The notes: generated by a model from the letters alone, not told the origin. A stretch of DNA of 40,518 bases from Actinomadura sp. HBU206391 (GCF_014323665.1 NZ_JABVEB010000047.1:1-40518); one strand, 5' to 3'. Counted from the stretch's first letter, positions 15,374 to 23,221 are shown. Made by a program: numbers and translations.

Positions 15374-16480
15374 CTACTTGATTCCGGCCTCGTCGCACTT
15401 CGCGGCGAACGAGCCCTTGCACAGCTGGTCCTTGGTGACGTAGCCGTCGTCGACGACGTCCTTCACGTTCTCCTTGAAGATCGCCTTCGGCTGCAGCAGC
15501 ACGGAGGGCACGTCGCGCTTGCCCTCGGGGTCGTTCACGGTGCCGTTCGTCTCGCCCTTCTGGCCGTTGGCCAGTGCGATCGCGAGCTTGGCGGTGGCGT
15601 CGGCCTCCTGCTTGATCGCCTTGTAGACGGTCATGCACTGGTCGCCGTTGAGGATGTTCTGGAGCCCGGGAACGCTCGCGTCCTGACCGGTGACCGGCAC
15701 CTTGCCGTTCAGCTTGTTCTTCTTCAGCACGGAGATGGCGGCGTTGCCGAGGTCATCGTTCGCGGCCAGCACGCCGGCGATCTTCGAGTTGCTGGTCAGC
15801 ATCTGCTCGAAGATGGTGTTCGCCTGGGCGGGGTCCCAGTCCGGCACGGACTGGTCCGGGCCCTTGACGAACTCCCCGGACTCGTACTTCGGCTTCAGCA
15901 CCCCGTCATAGCCGTTCTTGAACAGCGTGGCGTTGTTGTCGGTCGGCGATCCGTTGAGCTCCGCGATGACCGGCTTGGTGACCTTCTTGTCGGCCAGGCA
16001 CTTGGCCAGACCCTCGCCCTGCAGCTTGCCGACCGCGGTGTTGTCGAAGCTCACGTAGTACTGAGCACTGCCGCCCAGCGTCAGCCGGTCGTAGTCGATG
16101 GTCGCGACGCCCTGCGACTTGGCCTTGTTGAGCACGGCCTTGCCGGTCCCGCTGTCCAGGTTCACGATGATGAGCACGGTCACGCCGTTCGTGATCATCT
16201 GGTCGGCGATGGTCTGGAAGTTGGTCTTGTTGTTCTGGGCGTTCTGGATGTCGACGGGGATGCCCGCGGCCTTGAACGCCTCCCCGAGGTACTTGCGGTC
16301 CGCCGTCTCCCAGCGGGGGGATGACTTGCTGTCCGGCAGAATCACGCCGACCTTGCCCTTGGGCTTGGCCGCGGACGTCTCGGAGCCTGCGGTGGTGCCG
16401 CTGTCATCGCTTCCGCAGGCGGTGAGGCCGGCCAGCAGCGCCACCGATACGGCGGCCGTGCTGAGGATCCCCTTGCGCAT
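15374..16480 (-). CDS. sugar-binding lipoprotein of the ABC transporter (XylF-like)
   Basis: 368 aa from ATG 16480, preceded by GGAAAGGA. The lipoprotein signal LLAGLTAC puts the lipidated Cys at residue 22, followed by a Ser/Thr/Gly linker. The periplasmic-binding-protein type I fold begins with KGKVGVILPDSKSSPRWE and continues with FQTIADQMITNGVTVLIIV, LAANDDLGNAAISVL, PVTGQDASVPGLQNIL and GDQCMTVYKAI. These resemble XylF (D-xylose) more than RbsB. The solute binds between the two lobes and is delivered to the permease. As the first gene, it is separated from the ATPase by the hairpin. The sugar is not proven; xylose or a related pentose is the best guess. Confidence 0.9.
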   Translation of the reverse strand: MRKGILSTAAVSVALLAGLTACGSDDSGTTAGSETSAAKPKGKVGVILPDSKSSPRWETADRKYLGEAFKAAGIPVDIQNAQNNKTNFQTIADQMITNGVTVLIIVNLDSGTGKAVLNKAKSQGVATIDYDRLTLGGSAQYYVSFDNTAVGKLQGEGLAKCLADKKVTKPVIAELNGSPTDNNATLFKNGYDGVLKPKYESGEFVKGPDQSVPDWDPAQANTIFEQMLTSNSKIAGVLAANDDLGNAAISVLKKNKLNGKVPVTGQDASVPGLQNILNGDQCMTVYKAIKQEADATAKLAIALANGQKGETNGTVNDPEGKRDVPSVLLQPKAIFKENVKDVVDDGYVTKDQLCKGSFAAKCDEAGIK

Positions 16481-16650
16481 GTGCACGGGTCCTTTCCGTA
16501 CGTGCCGCGCGTCGGCGCGGCGATGGGGGTTGGGTGGTACCAGCGCGCTGGATGGTGAGCCGGGTCGCGGTACACCACATTTTGAATGTTGTGTCCGGCA
16601 ACGTATGTCGGAAATCGCGCGGGCGCTAGAGGTGACGAGCGTGTTATTCG

Positions 16651-16666
16651 TTGTGCCGCGTAACAA
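16651..16666. promoter_or_regulatory. candidate operator upstream of the sugar ABC operon
   Basis: TTGTGCCGCGTAACAA has inverted TTGT/ACAA ends, 171 bp upstream of the binding-protein ATG. ROK regulators often bind AT-rich inverted repeats with TTTG/CAAA-like ends. A second, weaker GTTG/CAAC pair lies about 60 bp closer to the gene. The match is suggestive only. Confidence 0.25.
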
Positions 16667-16945
16667 TCAGACAACGGGCCCGAAACCAGCGTGAAACTCT
16701 TGGGGTCGGTGGTGCCCGGCCGCAAAAGATCAAATCACTGCAGGTCGGCGGCCTGTGGGGCTGCAGCGCCGCGGTTCGGGGCCGGTCAGGGGACGAGCGT
16801 CCGGAATGGAACGGTCCGTCGAACGCTCCGTCGAACGGTCACGGTCCGTCGTCGCCGTGTCCGCGCGGCACGGGGACTCCGTACGGGCTCGTGCGGGACC
16901 GGTGGGGACTCTTCGCGACTCGTTCAGAGGCGTTCGGGACTGCTG

Positions 16946-16966
16946 CGGGACGCGCTGCGCGTCCCG
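16946..16966 (-). terminator. hairpin after serB
   Basis: A perfect 9-bp stem CGGGACGCG (16946-16954) / CGCGTCCCG (16958-16966) with a 3-nt loop, starting 2 nt past the serB stop codon. It is GC-rich without a T tract. Confidence 0.6.
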
Positions 16967-16968
16967 GC

Positions 16969-18201
16969 TCACCGCTCGGTGCGGCCCGATCCTTCGGCGA
17001 AGGTGGGGTCCTCCGCGTCGGCGGCCTCGACCTCGTCGCGGGAGATGCCCAGCAGGAACAGGATGGCGTCCAGGTAGGGCACGCTGACCGCCGTGTCCGC
17101 GGCCCGCCGCACGACCGGCTTGGCGTTGTAGGCCACTCCGAGGCCCGCGGCCTGGATCATGTCGAGGTCGTTGGCGCCGTCACCGATCGCCACGGTCTGG
17201 CTGATCGGCACCCCGGCCTCGTGGGCGAACCGCTCCAGCGCCGCGGCCTTGCCCGCCCGGTCGATGATGGGCCCGACCAGCCGTCCGGTGAGACGGCCGT
17301 CGATGATCTCCAGCGTGTTGGCCGCGGAGTAGTCGATGCCGAGTTCGGCGGCGAGCCCGTCCGTGACCTGGGTGAATCCGCCGCTCACGATCGCGAACTT
17401 GTAGTCCAGCCGCTTGAGGGTGCGGACCAGCGTACGAGCGCCCGCGGCCAGCTGCACGCGGTCGCGTACGTCGTCGATCGCGGCGGTGTCGAGACCGGCG
17501 AGCAGGGCGACGCGCTCGCGCAGCGACCCCTCGAAGTCGAGCTCGCCGCGCATCGCGGCCTCGGTGATCGCGGCCACCTTGCCGATCTGCCCGGACCGCT
17601 CGGCGAGCAGCTCGATGACCTCGCCCTGGATGAGCGTCGAGTCGACGTCCATCACGATCAGCCGCTTGGCCTTGCGGTGCAGGCCGGCCCGCTGGACGGC
17701 CACGTCGACCTGCTGCTCCACGGCCTCGATCGCCAGCGCCGCGCGCAGTGCCTCGGGATCGGCGCCTGAGACCTCCAGCTCGATGCAGGTCACGGGATAG
17801 TGCGAGAGCCGTTGTATCCGGTCGATGTTGGCGCCGCCCACCGCGATGCGCCCGGCGATCCCGGCCATGGCGGCCGGTCGCAGCGGGCTGCCGAGCACGG
17901 TGACGTGCAGCCTGCCCCGGCGCCGGGCGAGCGGAACGTCCTTGTCGCGCCCGGTGGACAGCTCGATCTCCATGTCGAGGTCGGCGGCGACCTTCTCGGC
18001 CGCCGTCCAGACCTGCCCCACGTCGGTGCCGGAGCCGTACGACACCAGGACGCCGAGCACCAGTTGCCCGCGGATCACGACCTGCTCGACATCGCTGACG
18101 GTGAGCGGGAACGCGGCGAGGGTGCCGAACAACCGCGAGGTGACCCCCGGGCGGTCTCGACCGGTGAGCGTGATGAGCAGCGTGCGCTGTGAGCCGTCCA
18201 T
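16969..18201 (-). CDS. serB: phosphoserine phosphatase with N-terminal ACT-type domains
   Basis: 410 aa from ATG 18201, with GGTGAG upstream; TTG 18213 and GTG 18210 are in-frame alternatives. Residues 1-170 hold two ACT-like modules (LLITLTGRDRPGVTSRLFG, then LHVTVLGSPLRPAAMAGIA). The HAD phosphatase domain has IVMDVDSTLIQGEVIELLA with Asp185 (nucleophile) and Asp187, SGGFTQV (motif II), a Lys in DRAGKAAAL (motif III) and IGDGANDLDM (motif IV). It catalyses the last step of serine synthesis, phosphoserine to serine. The ACT-HAD layout and length match mycobacterial SerB2, whose ACT domains bind serine for feedback control. The 3' tail is short and acidic. It is a single gene, with the QueA-like gene 136 bp upstream on the same strand. 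Confidence 0.96.
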   Translation of the reverse strand: MDGSQRTLLITLTGRDRPGVTSRLFGTLAAFPLTVSDVEQVVIRGQLVLGVLVSYGSGTDVGQVWTAAEKVAADLDMEIELSTGRDKDVPLARRRGRLHVTVLGSPLRPAAMAGIAGRIAVGGANIDRIQRLSHYPVTCIELEVSGADPEALRAALAIEAVEQQVDVAVQRAGLHRKAKRLIVMDVDSTLIQGEVIELLAERSGQIGKVAAITEAAMRGELDFEGSLRERVALLAGLDTAAIDDVRDRVQLAAGARTLVRTLKRLDYKFAIVSGGFTQVTDGLAAELGIDYSAANTLEIIDGRLTGRLVGPIIDRAGKAAALERFAHEAGVPISQTVAIGDGANDLDMIQAAGLGVAYNAKPVVRRAADTAVSVPYLDAILFLLGISRDEVEAADAEDPTFAEGSGRTER

Positions 18202-18337
18202 ACCGCTCACCAAAATACTGCCCGCGGATGAACGCCGGGTGACCGGTCCACCATGCGGACAGCCGTCTCAGCGGACAGGGTCACGGCCGGGCGCCGCACA
18301 CCGGATCGCCGGGGCGGCGGGTCGTCAGGCGGCGGTC

Positions 18338-19378
18338 TCAGGGGAGCAGGAGATTGAGATCACCGAACTCGTGCCAGAGATAGCGCTCCTCGATCGCAGC
18401 GCCGTAGACCTTCCCCAGCAGATCGGGGCCGGCGATTGCCGTGAGCATCATCAGGTGCGACGATCTCGGCTCGTGCAGGCCGGTGAGCAGCCCGTCGACG
18501 ATCCTCACGCCCTTCTCCGGGGTGACGACGTGCTCGGTCCAGCCACGACTCGGCCGCAGCCGGCCGTCGTCGCCGGCGGCGGTCTCGAGCGCGCGCACCA
18601 CGGTCGTGCCGACGGCGATCACCCGGCCGCCGCGGCCCCGCACGTGGTCGACCAGAGCGGCGGTCGGCGCGGGTACGTCGAACCGCTCGGCGTACGGCGG
18701 CTCATGCGCCTCGGGCGAGGCCACCCCGGTGTGGAGGCTCAGCGGCGCGATCGTCACGCCACGGGAGACCAGCCGGGTCACCAGTTCGGGCGTGAACGGC
18801 CGGCCGGCGCTCGGCATCTCGGCGCTGCCGTCCCGCCGGTCCCACGCGAACGCGGTCTGGTAGGCGGAGGTGGGGAACTCCCCGCGTACGTAGCCGTACC
18901 GGATAGGCACGCCATGGCCCCGCAGGTAGGGGACCACTTCGCGATCCAGGCGGGCCCGCCACAACCGGCCGGTCTGCCGAGCGATCAGGGTGAGCGTGGC
19001 TCCGCCCGGCATCGGGATCCATTCGCCGGGCACGCCCCCGCCGTAGGGCAAGGTGGCCTTGCCGGTGCGGCGCCGGAGTTCCACCAGCCACACCCCCGGG
19101 GAATCTGGCAGGGGGGTGGAGAAGTGGATCGTCAGCCGGTCGAGCGGCACGGCCGCGGGCAGGGTGGCGGAGGTGTTCACGACCAGCAGGTCGCCGGGAA
19201 GCAGCAGGTCCGGCAGCTCACCGAACCGGTGGTGGGTCACCGCTCCGTCGCCGCGCCTGCCGACGAGCAGTCGTACGGAGTCGCGGGACCTGCCGAGGGC
19301 ACCCGGACGCTCTTCCGGGGGCTCGTGGGCCTCGAGCGCGGGCGGGAGCGTGAAGTCGTACACGGCGGAATCAGGCAT
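18338..19378 (-). CDS. QueA-like S-adenosylmethionine:tRNA ribosyltransferase-isomerase homolog
   Basis: 346 aa, near the usual QueA length of about 350. Recognisable blocks: SRDSVRLLVGRR, FGELPDLLLPGDLLVVNTSATLPAA (split; QueA has the LPDLLxPGDLLVxNxTRVIPAR equivalent), LSLHTG, RGGRVIAVGTTVVRALE (QueA has VGTTSVRTLE) and HEPRSSHLMMLTAIAG. In QueA the last block reads FHLPKSTLLML; here it is LHEPRSSHLMML, so the family fit is clear but key positions differ. QueA makes epoxyqueuosine on tRNA from preQ1. No other queuosine gene is visible, and the gene is the last of an SDR-MFS-QueA operon (8-bp overlap with MFS). A role on a different substrate is possible. Confidence 0.82.
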   Translation of the reverse strand: MPDSAVYDFTLPPALEAHEPPEERPGALGRSRDSVRLLVGRRGDGAVTHHRFGELPDLLLPGDLLVVNTSATLPAAVPLDRLTIHFSTPLPDSPGVWLVELRRRTGKATLPYGGGVPGEWIPMPGGATLTLIARQTGRLWRARLDREVVPYLRGHGVPIRYGYVRGEFPTSAYQTAFAWDRRDGSAEMPSAGRPFTPELVTRLVSRGVTIAPLSLHTGVASPEAHEPPYAERFDVPAPTAALVDHVRGRGGRVIAVGTTVVRALETAAGDDGRLRPSRGWTEHVVTPEKGVRIVDGLLTGLHEPRSSHLMMLTAIAGPDLLGKVYGAAIEERYLWHEFGDLNLLLP

Positions 19379-20780
19379 CGAGAGCCTCCCGCCCGTCTCT
19401 GACCCGAAGCGCCGCCACGACCGCGACGGCGGCGATCAACATGGTCAGCGCACCCGCCGCGGCGAGGCCCGGCCCGAGCCGGTCGGCGCCGAAGCCGGTG
19501 ACGAGTGCGCCCGCGAGGCCGATGCCGAGCGCGCCGCCGAGGGTGTCGCTGATCTGCAGGGCCGCGGAGTTGGTGCCCTGGTCGAGGGGGGCGGAGAGAT
19601 TGAGCACCAGGACGCTCAGGCCGCCGTAGGTCAGCCCCATGCCGGAGCCGGCGATGATCCAGGACGGTACGGCCGACCATGCGTACACGGGCGTGCCGAT
19701 CGCGATGCCGGCGACGCCGATCGCGGTGAGGACGCCGCCGAGCACGATCAGGGAGCGGTGCGGCCGGTCCATCCGTCCCTGGACCCATGATGACGCCGAC
19801 CAGCCGAGCGCGCCGAACGTGAGGACCACGCCGGCCTGGGTCGGGGTGAAGCCGTGCGCCGACGTGAGCGCGAGCGGGATGAACGCCTCGGTGGCGAAGA
19901 AGGCTCCGGACATCAGCCCGCGCATGGTCACCGCCGCGGGCACGCCGCGCCGGAGCACGAGTGCACCCGGCGGCAGCAGCCGCGGCAGTCCGAACGCCAG
20001 TCCGGCGAGACCGAGGGCCGCCACGGGCAGCATCGGCAGGGCGGGGTGGTCGATGGCGAACAGCAGCGCTCCGGCTCCACCGGCCAGCGCGACGGCGGCG
20101 GCACCGCGTGCGGGCCAGACCGCCCGCGCACCGCCGCGGGAGGCGCCGGCGGAGAGTTCATCGGAGCCGCCGCCGGCGTCTCGCAGCGAGGGGATCAGCA
20201 TCACCATCGCGGGCACCACGAGCGGGATCAGCCCGAGGAAGACCCCTCGCCAGTGGAAGTGCTCGGCCACCAGGCCGGCGAGGGCGGGCCCGACCAGCGA
20301 CGGCACCACCCACGCGGCCGAGAGCGCGAAGAACGCCCGCGGCCGCAGGTGCTCGGGGTAGACCCGGGCGACGAGGACATAGATCGCGACGCCCGCAGCC
20401 CCGGCGCCGAGACCCTGCACCGCCCGGCCGGCGACGAACACCCACATGGCCGGTGCCGTACCGGCGATGACCAGGCCCGTCACGAAGGTCACGAGACCGG
20501 CCATCAGCGGCCGGCCGGGACCGGTGCGGTCCGCCCAGCCACCCGCGACGACGTTGGCGAGCAGGCTGGCGATGAGGAAGGCGCTGAAGACCCAGGCGTA
20601 GAGCGACAGGCCGTGGAGCTCCCGCGCGGTCACCGGCATCACCGTGCCCACCGCCATCGCCTCGAAGGCGAGCAGTGTCACGACGAGGACGATGCCGACG
20701 GTGGGGATGCGATAGCGCCCGGTCAGGATCGATTTCGATGGCTCGCTTGGAACATCCTTCTCGAGCATGGTGGCCGTCAT
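19371..20780 (-). CDS. MFS transporter
   Basis: 469 aa from ATG 20780, which overlaps the SDR stop as ATGA; GGGGAG lies about 9 bases upstream. Helix 1 is VGIVLVVTLLAFEAMAVGTVMP. The motif A equivalent GGWADRTGPGRPLM follows helix 2, and the drug-transporter-like motif is AWVVPSLVGPALAGLVAEHFHWRG, split as AWVVPSLVGPALAG then HWRGVFLGLIP. About 12-14 helices are expected. The layout resembles DHA-type multidrug exporters; the substrate is unknown. Its stop lies 8 bp inside the QueA-like gene, so all three genes of the operon are coupled. Confidence 0.88.
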   Translation of the reverse strand: MTATMLEKDVPSEPSKSILTGRYRIPTVGIVLVVTLLAFEAMAVGTVMPVTARELHGLSLYAWVFSAFLIASLLANVVAGGWADRTGPGRPLMAGLVTFVTGLVIAGTAPAMWVFVAGRAVQGLGAGAAGVAIYVLVARVYPEHLRPRAFFALSAAWVVPSLVGPALAGLVAEHFHWRGVFLGLIPLVVPAMVMLIPSLRDAGGGSDELSAGASRGGARAVWPARGAAAVALAGGAGALLFAIDHPALPMLPVAALGLAGLAFGLPRLLPPGALVLRRGVPAAVTMRGLMSGAFFATEAFIPLALTSAHGFTPTQAGVVLTFGALGWSASSWVQGRMDRPHRSLIVLGGVLTAIGVAGIAIGTPVYAWSAVPSWIIAGSGMGLTYGGLSVLVLNLSAPLDQGTNSAALQISDTLGGALGIGLAGALVTGFGADRLGPGLAAAGALTMLIAAVAVVAALRVRDGREALDA

Positions 20781-21478
20781 CGTAGAAGCTCCCCGGCCGT
20801 GTACCGGCCGCTGGGCAGGCGTCCATCGATCAACTTCAGGAGGGCCGGGACCACCGACTCCGGCGGCGGCGTCTCGGACAGGTCCTCCTCCGGCATCGCC
20901 TCCCGCAGCATCTCGGTGCCCATCTCGCCGGGATCGACCCACCAGACGGCGAGCTCGGGCTCCTCGACCGAAAGCACGTGCGAGATCTGGTCGAACGCCG
21001 CCTTGGTGGCGCCGTAACCACCCCAGCCCTCATAGGCCTCGACCGCCGCATCCGAACTGATGCCGAGGACGGCGCCGCGGCGGTGGGTCAGCGCGGGCAG
21101 CAGGCCCTGGATGAGCGCGAGCGGGGCGATCGTGTTGGTCTGGAAGGCCTGTTCGAGCTCTTTGAGCGGATAGGCGGCCAGCCGGGGCAGCGGAGCCGCG
21201 CCGAGCGTGCTCGCGTTGTTGACGAGCAGATCGAGGCCGCCGGCCTCCTCGACGGCGTCGATGAGCGCGGCCCGGTGCCGCGAGTCGCGGACATCGCCGG
21301 CGAAGGCCCGCGCCTGTCCCGGCAGCTCAGCCGTGACCGCGGCGAGGGCGTCCTCGCCTCGGGCGTCGATGATCAGTTGCCAGCCGGTCCGGGCGAGCGC
21401 CCGGGAAAGCGCACGCCCGAGGCCGCGTGACGCCCCGGTGATGAGCGCGGTTCTTTCGGTCGTGATCCTGTCGGTCAT
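20777..21478 (-). CDS. short-chain dehydrogenase/reductase (SDR)
   Basis: 233 aa from ATG 21478. Cofactor motif TGASRGLG (14-21), NNAS (87-90), a catalytic Ser at 141/142 (GISSDA), and Tyr155 and Lys159 in YGATK. It is a complete classical SDR of normal length. The Arg at the GASRG position and Asp39-Arg40 after strand 2 (IIDARG) leave the NAD/NADP preference open. There is no ribosome site before the ATG; instead TAGCGT lies 7 nt upstream, suggesting a leaderless mRNA. It is first in the SDR-MFS-QueA-like operon. The substrate is unknown; C-terminal WVDPGEMGTEML resembles SDRs that act on small carbonyl compounds. Confidence 0.9.
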   Translation of the reverse strand: MTDRITTERTALITGASRGLGRALSRALARTGWQLIIDARGEDALAAVTAELPGQARAFAGDVRDSRHRAALIDAVEEAGGLDLLVNNASTLGAAPLPRLAAYPLKELEQAFQTNTIAPLALIQGLLPALTHRRGAVLGISSDAAVEAYEGWGGYGATKAAFDQISHVLSVEEPELAVWWVDPGEMGTEMLREAMPEEDLSETPPPESVVPALLKLIDGRLPSGRYTAGELLR

Positions 21479-21485
21479 GTTCTCG

Positions 21486-21514
21486 ACGCTAGAACCGGGC
21501 GGCCGGCCCGGCAT
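21486..21514 (-). promoter_or_regulatory. candidate leaderless promoter of the SDR-MFS-QueA-like operon
   Basis: On the minus strand, TAGCGT (21491 to 21486) ends 7 nt before ATG 21478, which would place transcription start at or next to the A of ATG. A weak -35 (ATGCCG, 21514 to 21509) lies 17 bp upstream. The absence of a ribosome site supports leaderless translation. Confidence 0.4.
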
Positions 21515-21619
21515 CGGCCATCGGACCGTACCCGCGTCCGTAGATGGTCCTACGCCCGCCCGTCGAGTGAGCGCCCATGGGTCGCGACCGGTCGCCGGCC
21601 GGAGGCGACCCGCCGGTGG

Positions 21620-22201
21620 TCAGGCGGCCGCGTGGCCGTCCTGCAGCCCGGTCCAGAGTCGGCGGACGTCGATGTCGAGCGAGCGCAGGATCCGCACCGA
21701 CTCGCTCCCGCCGTCGGCGAGCAGTCCCCAGAGCAGGTCATCGCGGTCCGCGAGCCCGCGGCCGGCGCGTCGGGCGGCCCAGATCGCCACCTCGGCCACC
21801 TTCCTGCCGCCCTCGTCGAGCACGATGTCGGTGGCCGGGCCGGTGAGCGTGACGCGCAGCGGGCGAAGGGGCGAACGGCGCAGCCGCCAGAGCGCCGGAT
21901 CGCCCGGCCGGGTCGACGTGGCGGCCGCCAGGCGCCGCCGGACCTCTTCCAGGTCGATGCCGAGGGCGGCGAGCAGTTCCGCGTCCGGCCGCCGCGTCAC
22001 GCCGTCGTGCCGTCGCTCGATCTCGGTGCGCACCTCGGCGGCGGTGACGCCCAGATCTTCGAGACGCGGGCCGACCGGCCGTGCCTCGGCGAGGGCCAGC
22101 AGCAGAAAGCCCGTGCCGAGCCGGTCGCGTCCGGCCTCCGCCGCCAGACGCCCGGCCCTGATCATGGTCTCGCGCGCGGCGGGAGTGAATCTCGCGAGCA
22201 T
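21620..22201 (-). CDS. stand-alone Clp N-terminal-domain protein (no ATPase)
   Basis: 193 aa from ATG 22201, 2 nt after the stop of the HTH gene. Two Clp-N repeats are visible: FTPAARETMIRAGRLAAEAG with LGTGFLLLALAE (about 5-40), and VAEVAIWAARRAGRGLADRDDLLWGLLADGG (about 137-168; cited in part as VAEVAIWAARRAGR) ending SVRILRSLDIDVRRLW. Between them is an Arg-rich insert with a beta-like segment (LRVTLTGPATDIVLDEG). There are no Walker motifs, so this is not ClpA/C but a free Clp-N module, like ClpS-independent adaptor or ligand-sensing proteins. Coupled expression with a small DNA-binding protein suggests that it modulates that protein's activity or turnover. This is inference. Confidence 0.82.
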   Translation of the reverse strand: MLARFTPAARETMIRAGRLAAEAGRDRLGTGFLLLALAEARPVGPRLEDLGVTAAEVRTEIERRHDGVTRRPDAELLAALGIDLEEVRRRLAAATSTRPGDPALWRLRRSPLRPLRVTLTGPATDIVLDEGGRKVAEVAIWAARRAGRGLADRDDLLWGLLADGGSESVRILRSLDIDVRRLWTGLQDGHAAA

Positions 22202-22203
22202 CG

Positions 22204-22431
22204 TCACCGCAGGCCCCCCGCGATGCGTCCGGCGTGCTTCTTGTGCGCCGACTGCCGGCGTACGCCCAGTGCGGAGGCGATCGCCTCCCAAGACCAGCCG
22301 TGGGCGCGGGCGTTGGTGACGTGCACCGCTTCCAGCTCCTCGACCAGCCTGCGCAGGGCGGCCACCGCCGCCAGTCCCGTCGCCGGATCACGACTGTCCA
22401 CGGCGGCGGCCAGTTCCGTCATCGATGTCAT
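22204..22431 (-). CDS. small HTH DNA-binding protein, partner of the Clp-N protein
   Basis: 75 aa from ATG 22431 (ATG 22422 is an alternative). An N-terminal helix (TELAAAVDSRDPATGLAAVA, about 5-24) and a leucine-rich helix (ALRRLVEELEAVHV) precede an HTH: WEAIASALGVRRQSAHKKH (about 48-66), of the sigma region 4/homeodomain-like type. There is no effector domain. The ATG has no ribosome site but sits 6 nt after a perfect TAGACT -10, so the mRNA is probably leaderless. Two copies of an 18-bp inverted repeat overlie its promoter, which argues for self-repression. It is followed 2 nt later by the Clp-N gene. Confidence 0.85.
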   Translation of the reverse strand: MTSMTELAAAVDSRDPATGLAAVAALRRLVEELEAVHVTNARAHGWSWEAIASALGVRRQSAHKKHAGRIAGGLR

Positions 22432-22433
22432 GG

Positions 22434-22479
22434 TGTCAGTCTAGGCTGACATCCCTCAGTATGTCATCCCAGACTGACA
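22434..22479 (-). promoter_or_regulatory. leaderless promoter with two 18-bp operators (HTH/Clp-N operon)
   Basis: Operator A, TGTCAGTCTAGGCTGACA (22434-22451, plus strand), and operator B, TGTCAGTCTGGGATGACA (22479 to 22462, minus strand), match at 16 of 18 bases and face each other across 10 bp. On the minus strand the -35 ATGACA (22467 to 22462) lies in B, and the -10 TAGACT (22443 to 22438) lies in A, with an 18-bp spacer. The ATG follows 6 nt after the -10. A protein bound at either site would block the promoter. Confidence 0.75.
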
Positions 22480-22496
22480 AAATCTCTACCGGCGGG

Positions 22497-23094
22497 TCAC
22501 CGGGCCAGCGAGGCGGCGAACCAGCCGGCCTTGCCCGGACCGCCCACGTTCGCCGAGCCGAAGGCGCGGGCCCCGCTGGTGGTGACGCCGCTGCCCGTTC
22601 CGTTGAGCAGCACGAACATGCCGTCCCAGGCGTTCTCGCCCGGCGCTCCGATGGCGAGGTCCCACCGGTCGTCGCCGTTCAGGTCGTTGAAGGCCACCTC
22701 GCGGCCGAACCGGTCGCCCGCCTCGCCGGCGTGCACGAAGTCGACGAGGCCGTCGCGATTGAGGTCCCCGGGGGCCACGGAGCCCCCGACGAGGGTGTCG
22801 GGCGAATCGCCTGAGAAGTCGACGCGAGCCGAGCCGAGGCTCGTCGCACTGCCCAGCAGCATCGTCACCACGCCCGCGTCCCGGTAGGACCCGAGGTTCT
22901 CGCCAGGTGCGCCGATGACGAGGTCGGCGTACCCGTCACCGTTGTAGTCCCCGGCCGCGGTAGCCGTCGCCGTTGAAGTCGCTGGAGATGCCCAGCGGCG
23001 CGGCCGAGGCCGGCGGGGCGGGCGCCGCGACAAGCGCGGCGGCGGCCAGCGCCGTGGTGAATCCGGCCACGATGGAACGACGCTTGGGATGCAT
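22497..23094 (-). pseudogene. frameshifted secreted FG-GAP repeat protein
   Basis: ATG 23094 (GAGAGG upstream) opens a good signal peptide (HPKRRSIVAGFTTALAAAAL, then VAAPAPPASAAP) and a first FG-GAP core SDFNGDGY, then hits TGA at 22936-22938. The following sequence continues one frame over: DYNGDGYADLVIGAPGEN, DLNRDGLVDFVHAGEAGD and DLNGDDRWDLAIGAPGEN, three calcium-binding DxNxDGxxD loops with G-A-P/GE ends, to a stop at 22497. Removing one base near 22951-22961, or a 31-bp near-duplication there, restores one frame. The joined product (about 198 aa) is short for the beta-propeller family, usually over 400 aa, so it may also be truncated at the 3' end. Real mutation and sequencing error cannot be told apart here. 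Confidence 0.7.
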
Positions 23095-23221
23095 GGAGGG
23101 CCTCTCGCCGTTAGATGATCAAGAAGGTGGCGAGAACTCTAAGGCCCGTTACTAAGCGGCGAAAGTGCTTTTAGTCCCTATTTGTCAGGGTTGGCCACAA
23201 CCGGCTGCCGCCCCGGTCGCG

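Larger units (their letters stand above)
16481..16968. other. 488-bp intergenic region: ABC operon control region and serB terminator
   Basis: No supported gene. The part nearest the binding-protein gene (16481-16690) is less GC-rich and holds a 12-bp perfect palindrome CCAGCGCGCTGG (16540-16551), TTGT-N8-ACAA (16651-16666) and GTTG-N7-CAAC near 16590. These are candidates for ROK-regulator binding. The 16800-16850 stretch carries imperfect 12-bp repeats built on GTCCGTCGAACG. A short Arg/Ser/Thr-rich open frame across it has no ribosome site and is rejected. The serB end hairpin lies at 16946-16966. Confidence 0.6.

Noticed and set aside
16730..16972. An 80-codon Arg/Ser/Thr-rich frame in the serB/ABC intergenic region
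   Set aside because: Arises from imperfect 12-bp repeats; no ribosome site and no recognisable fold.
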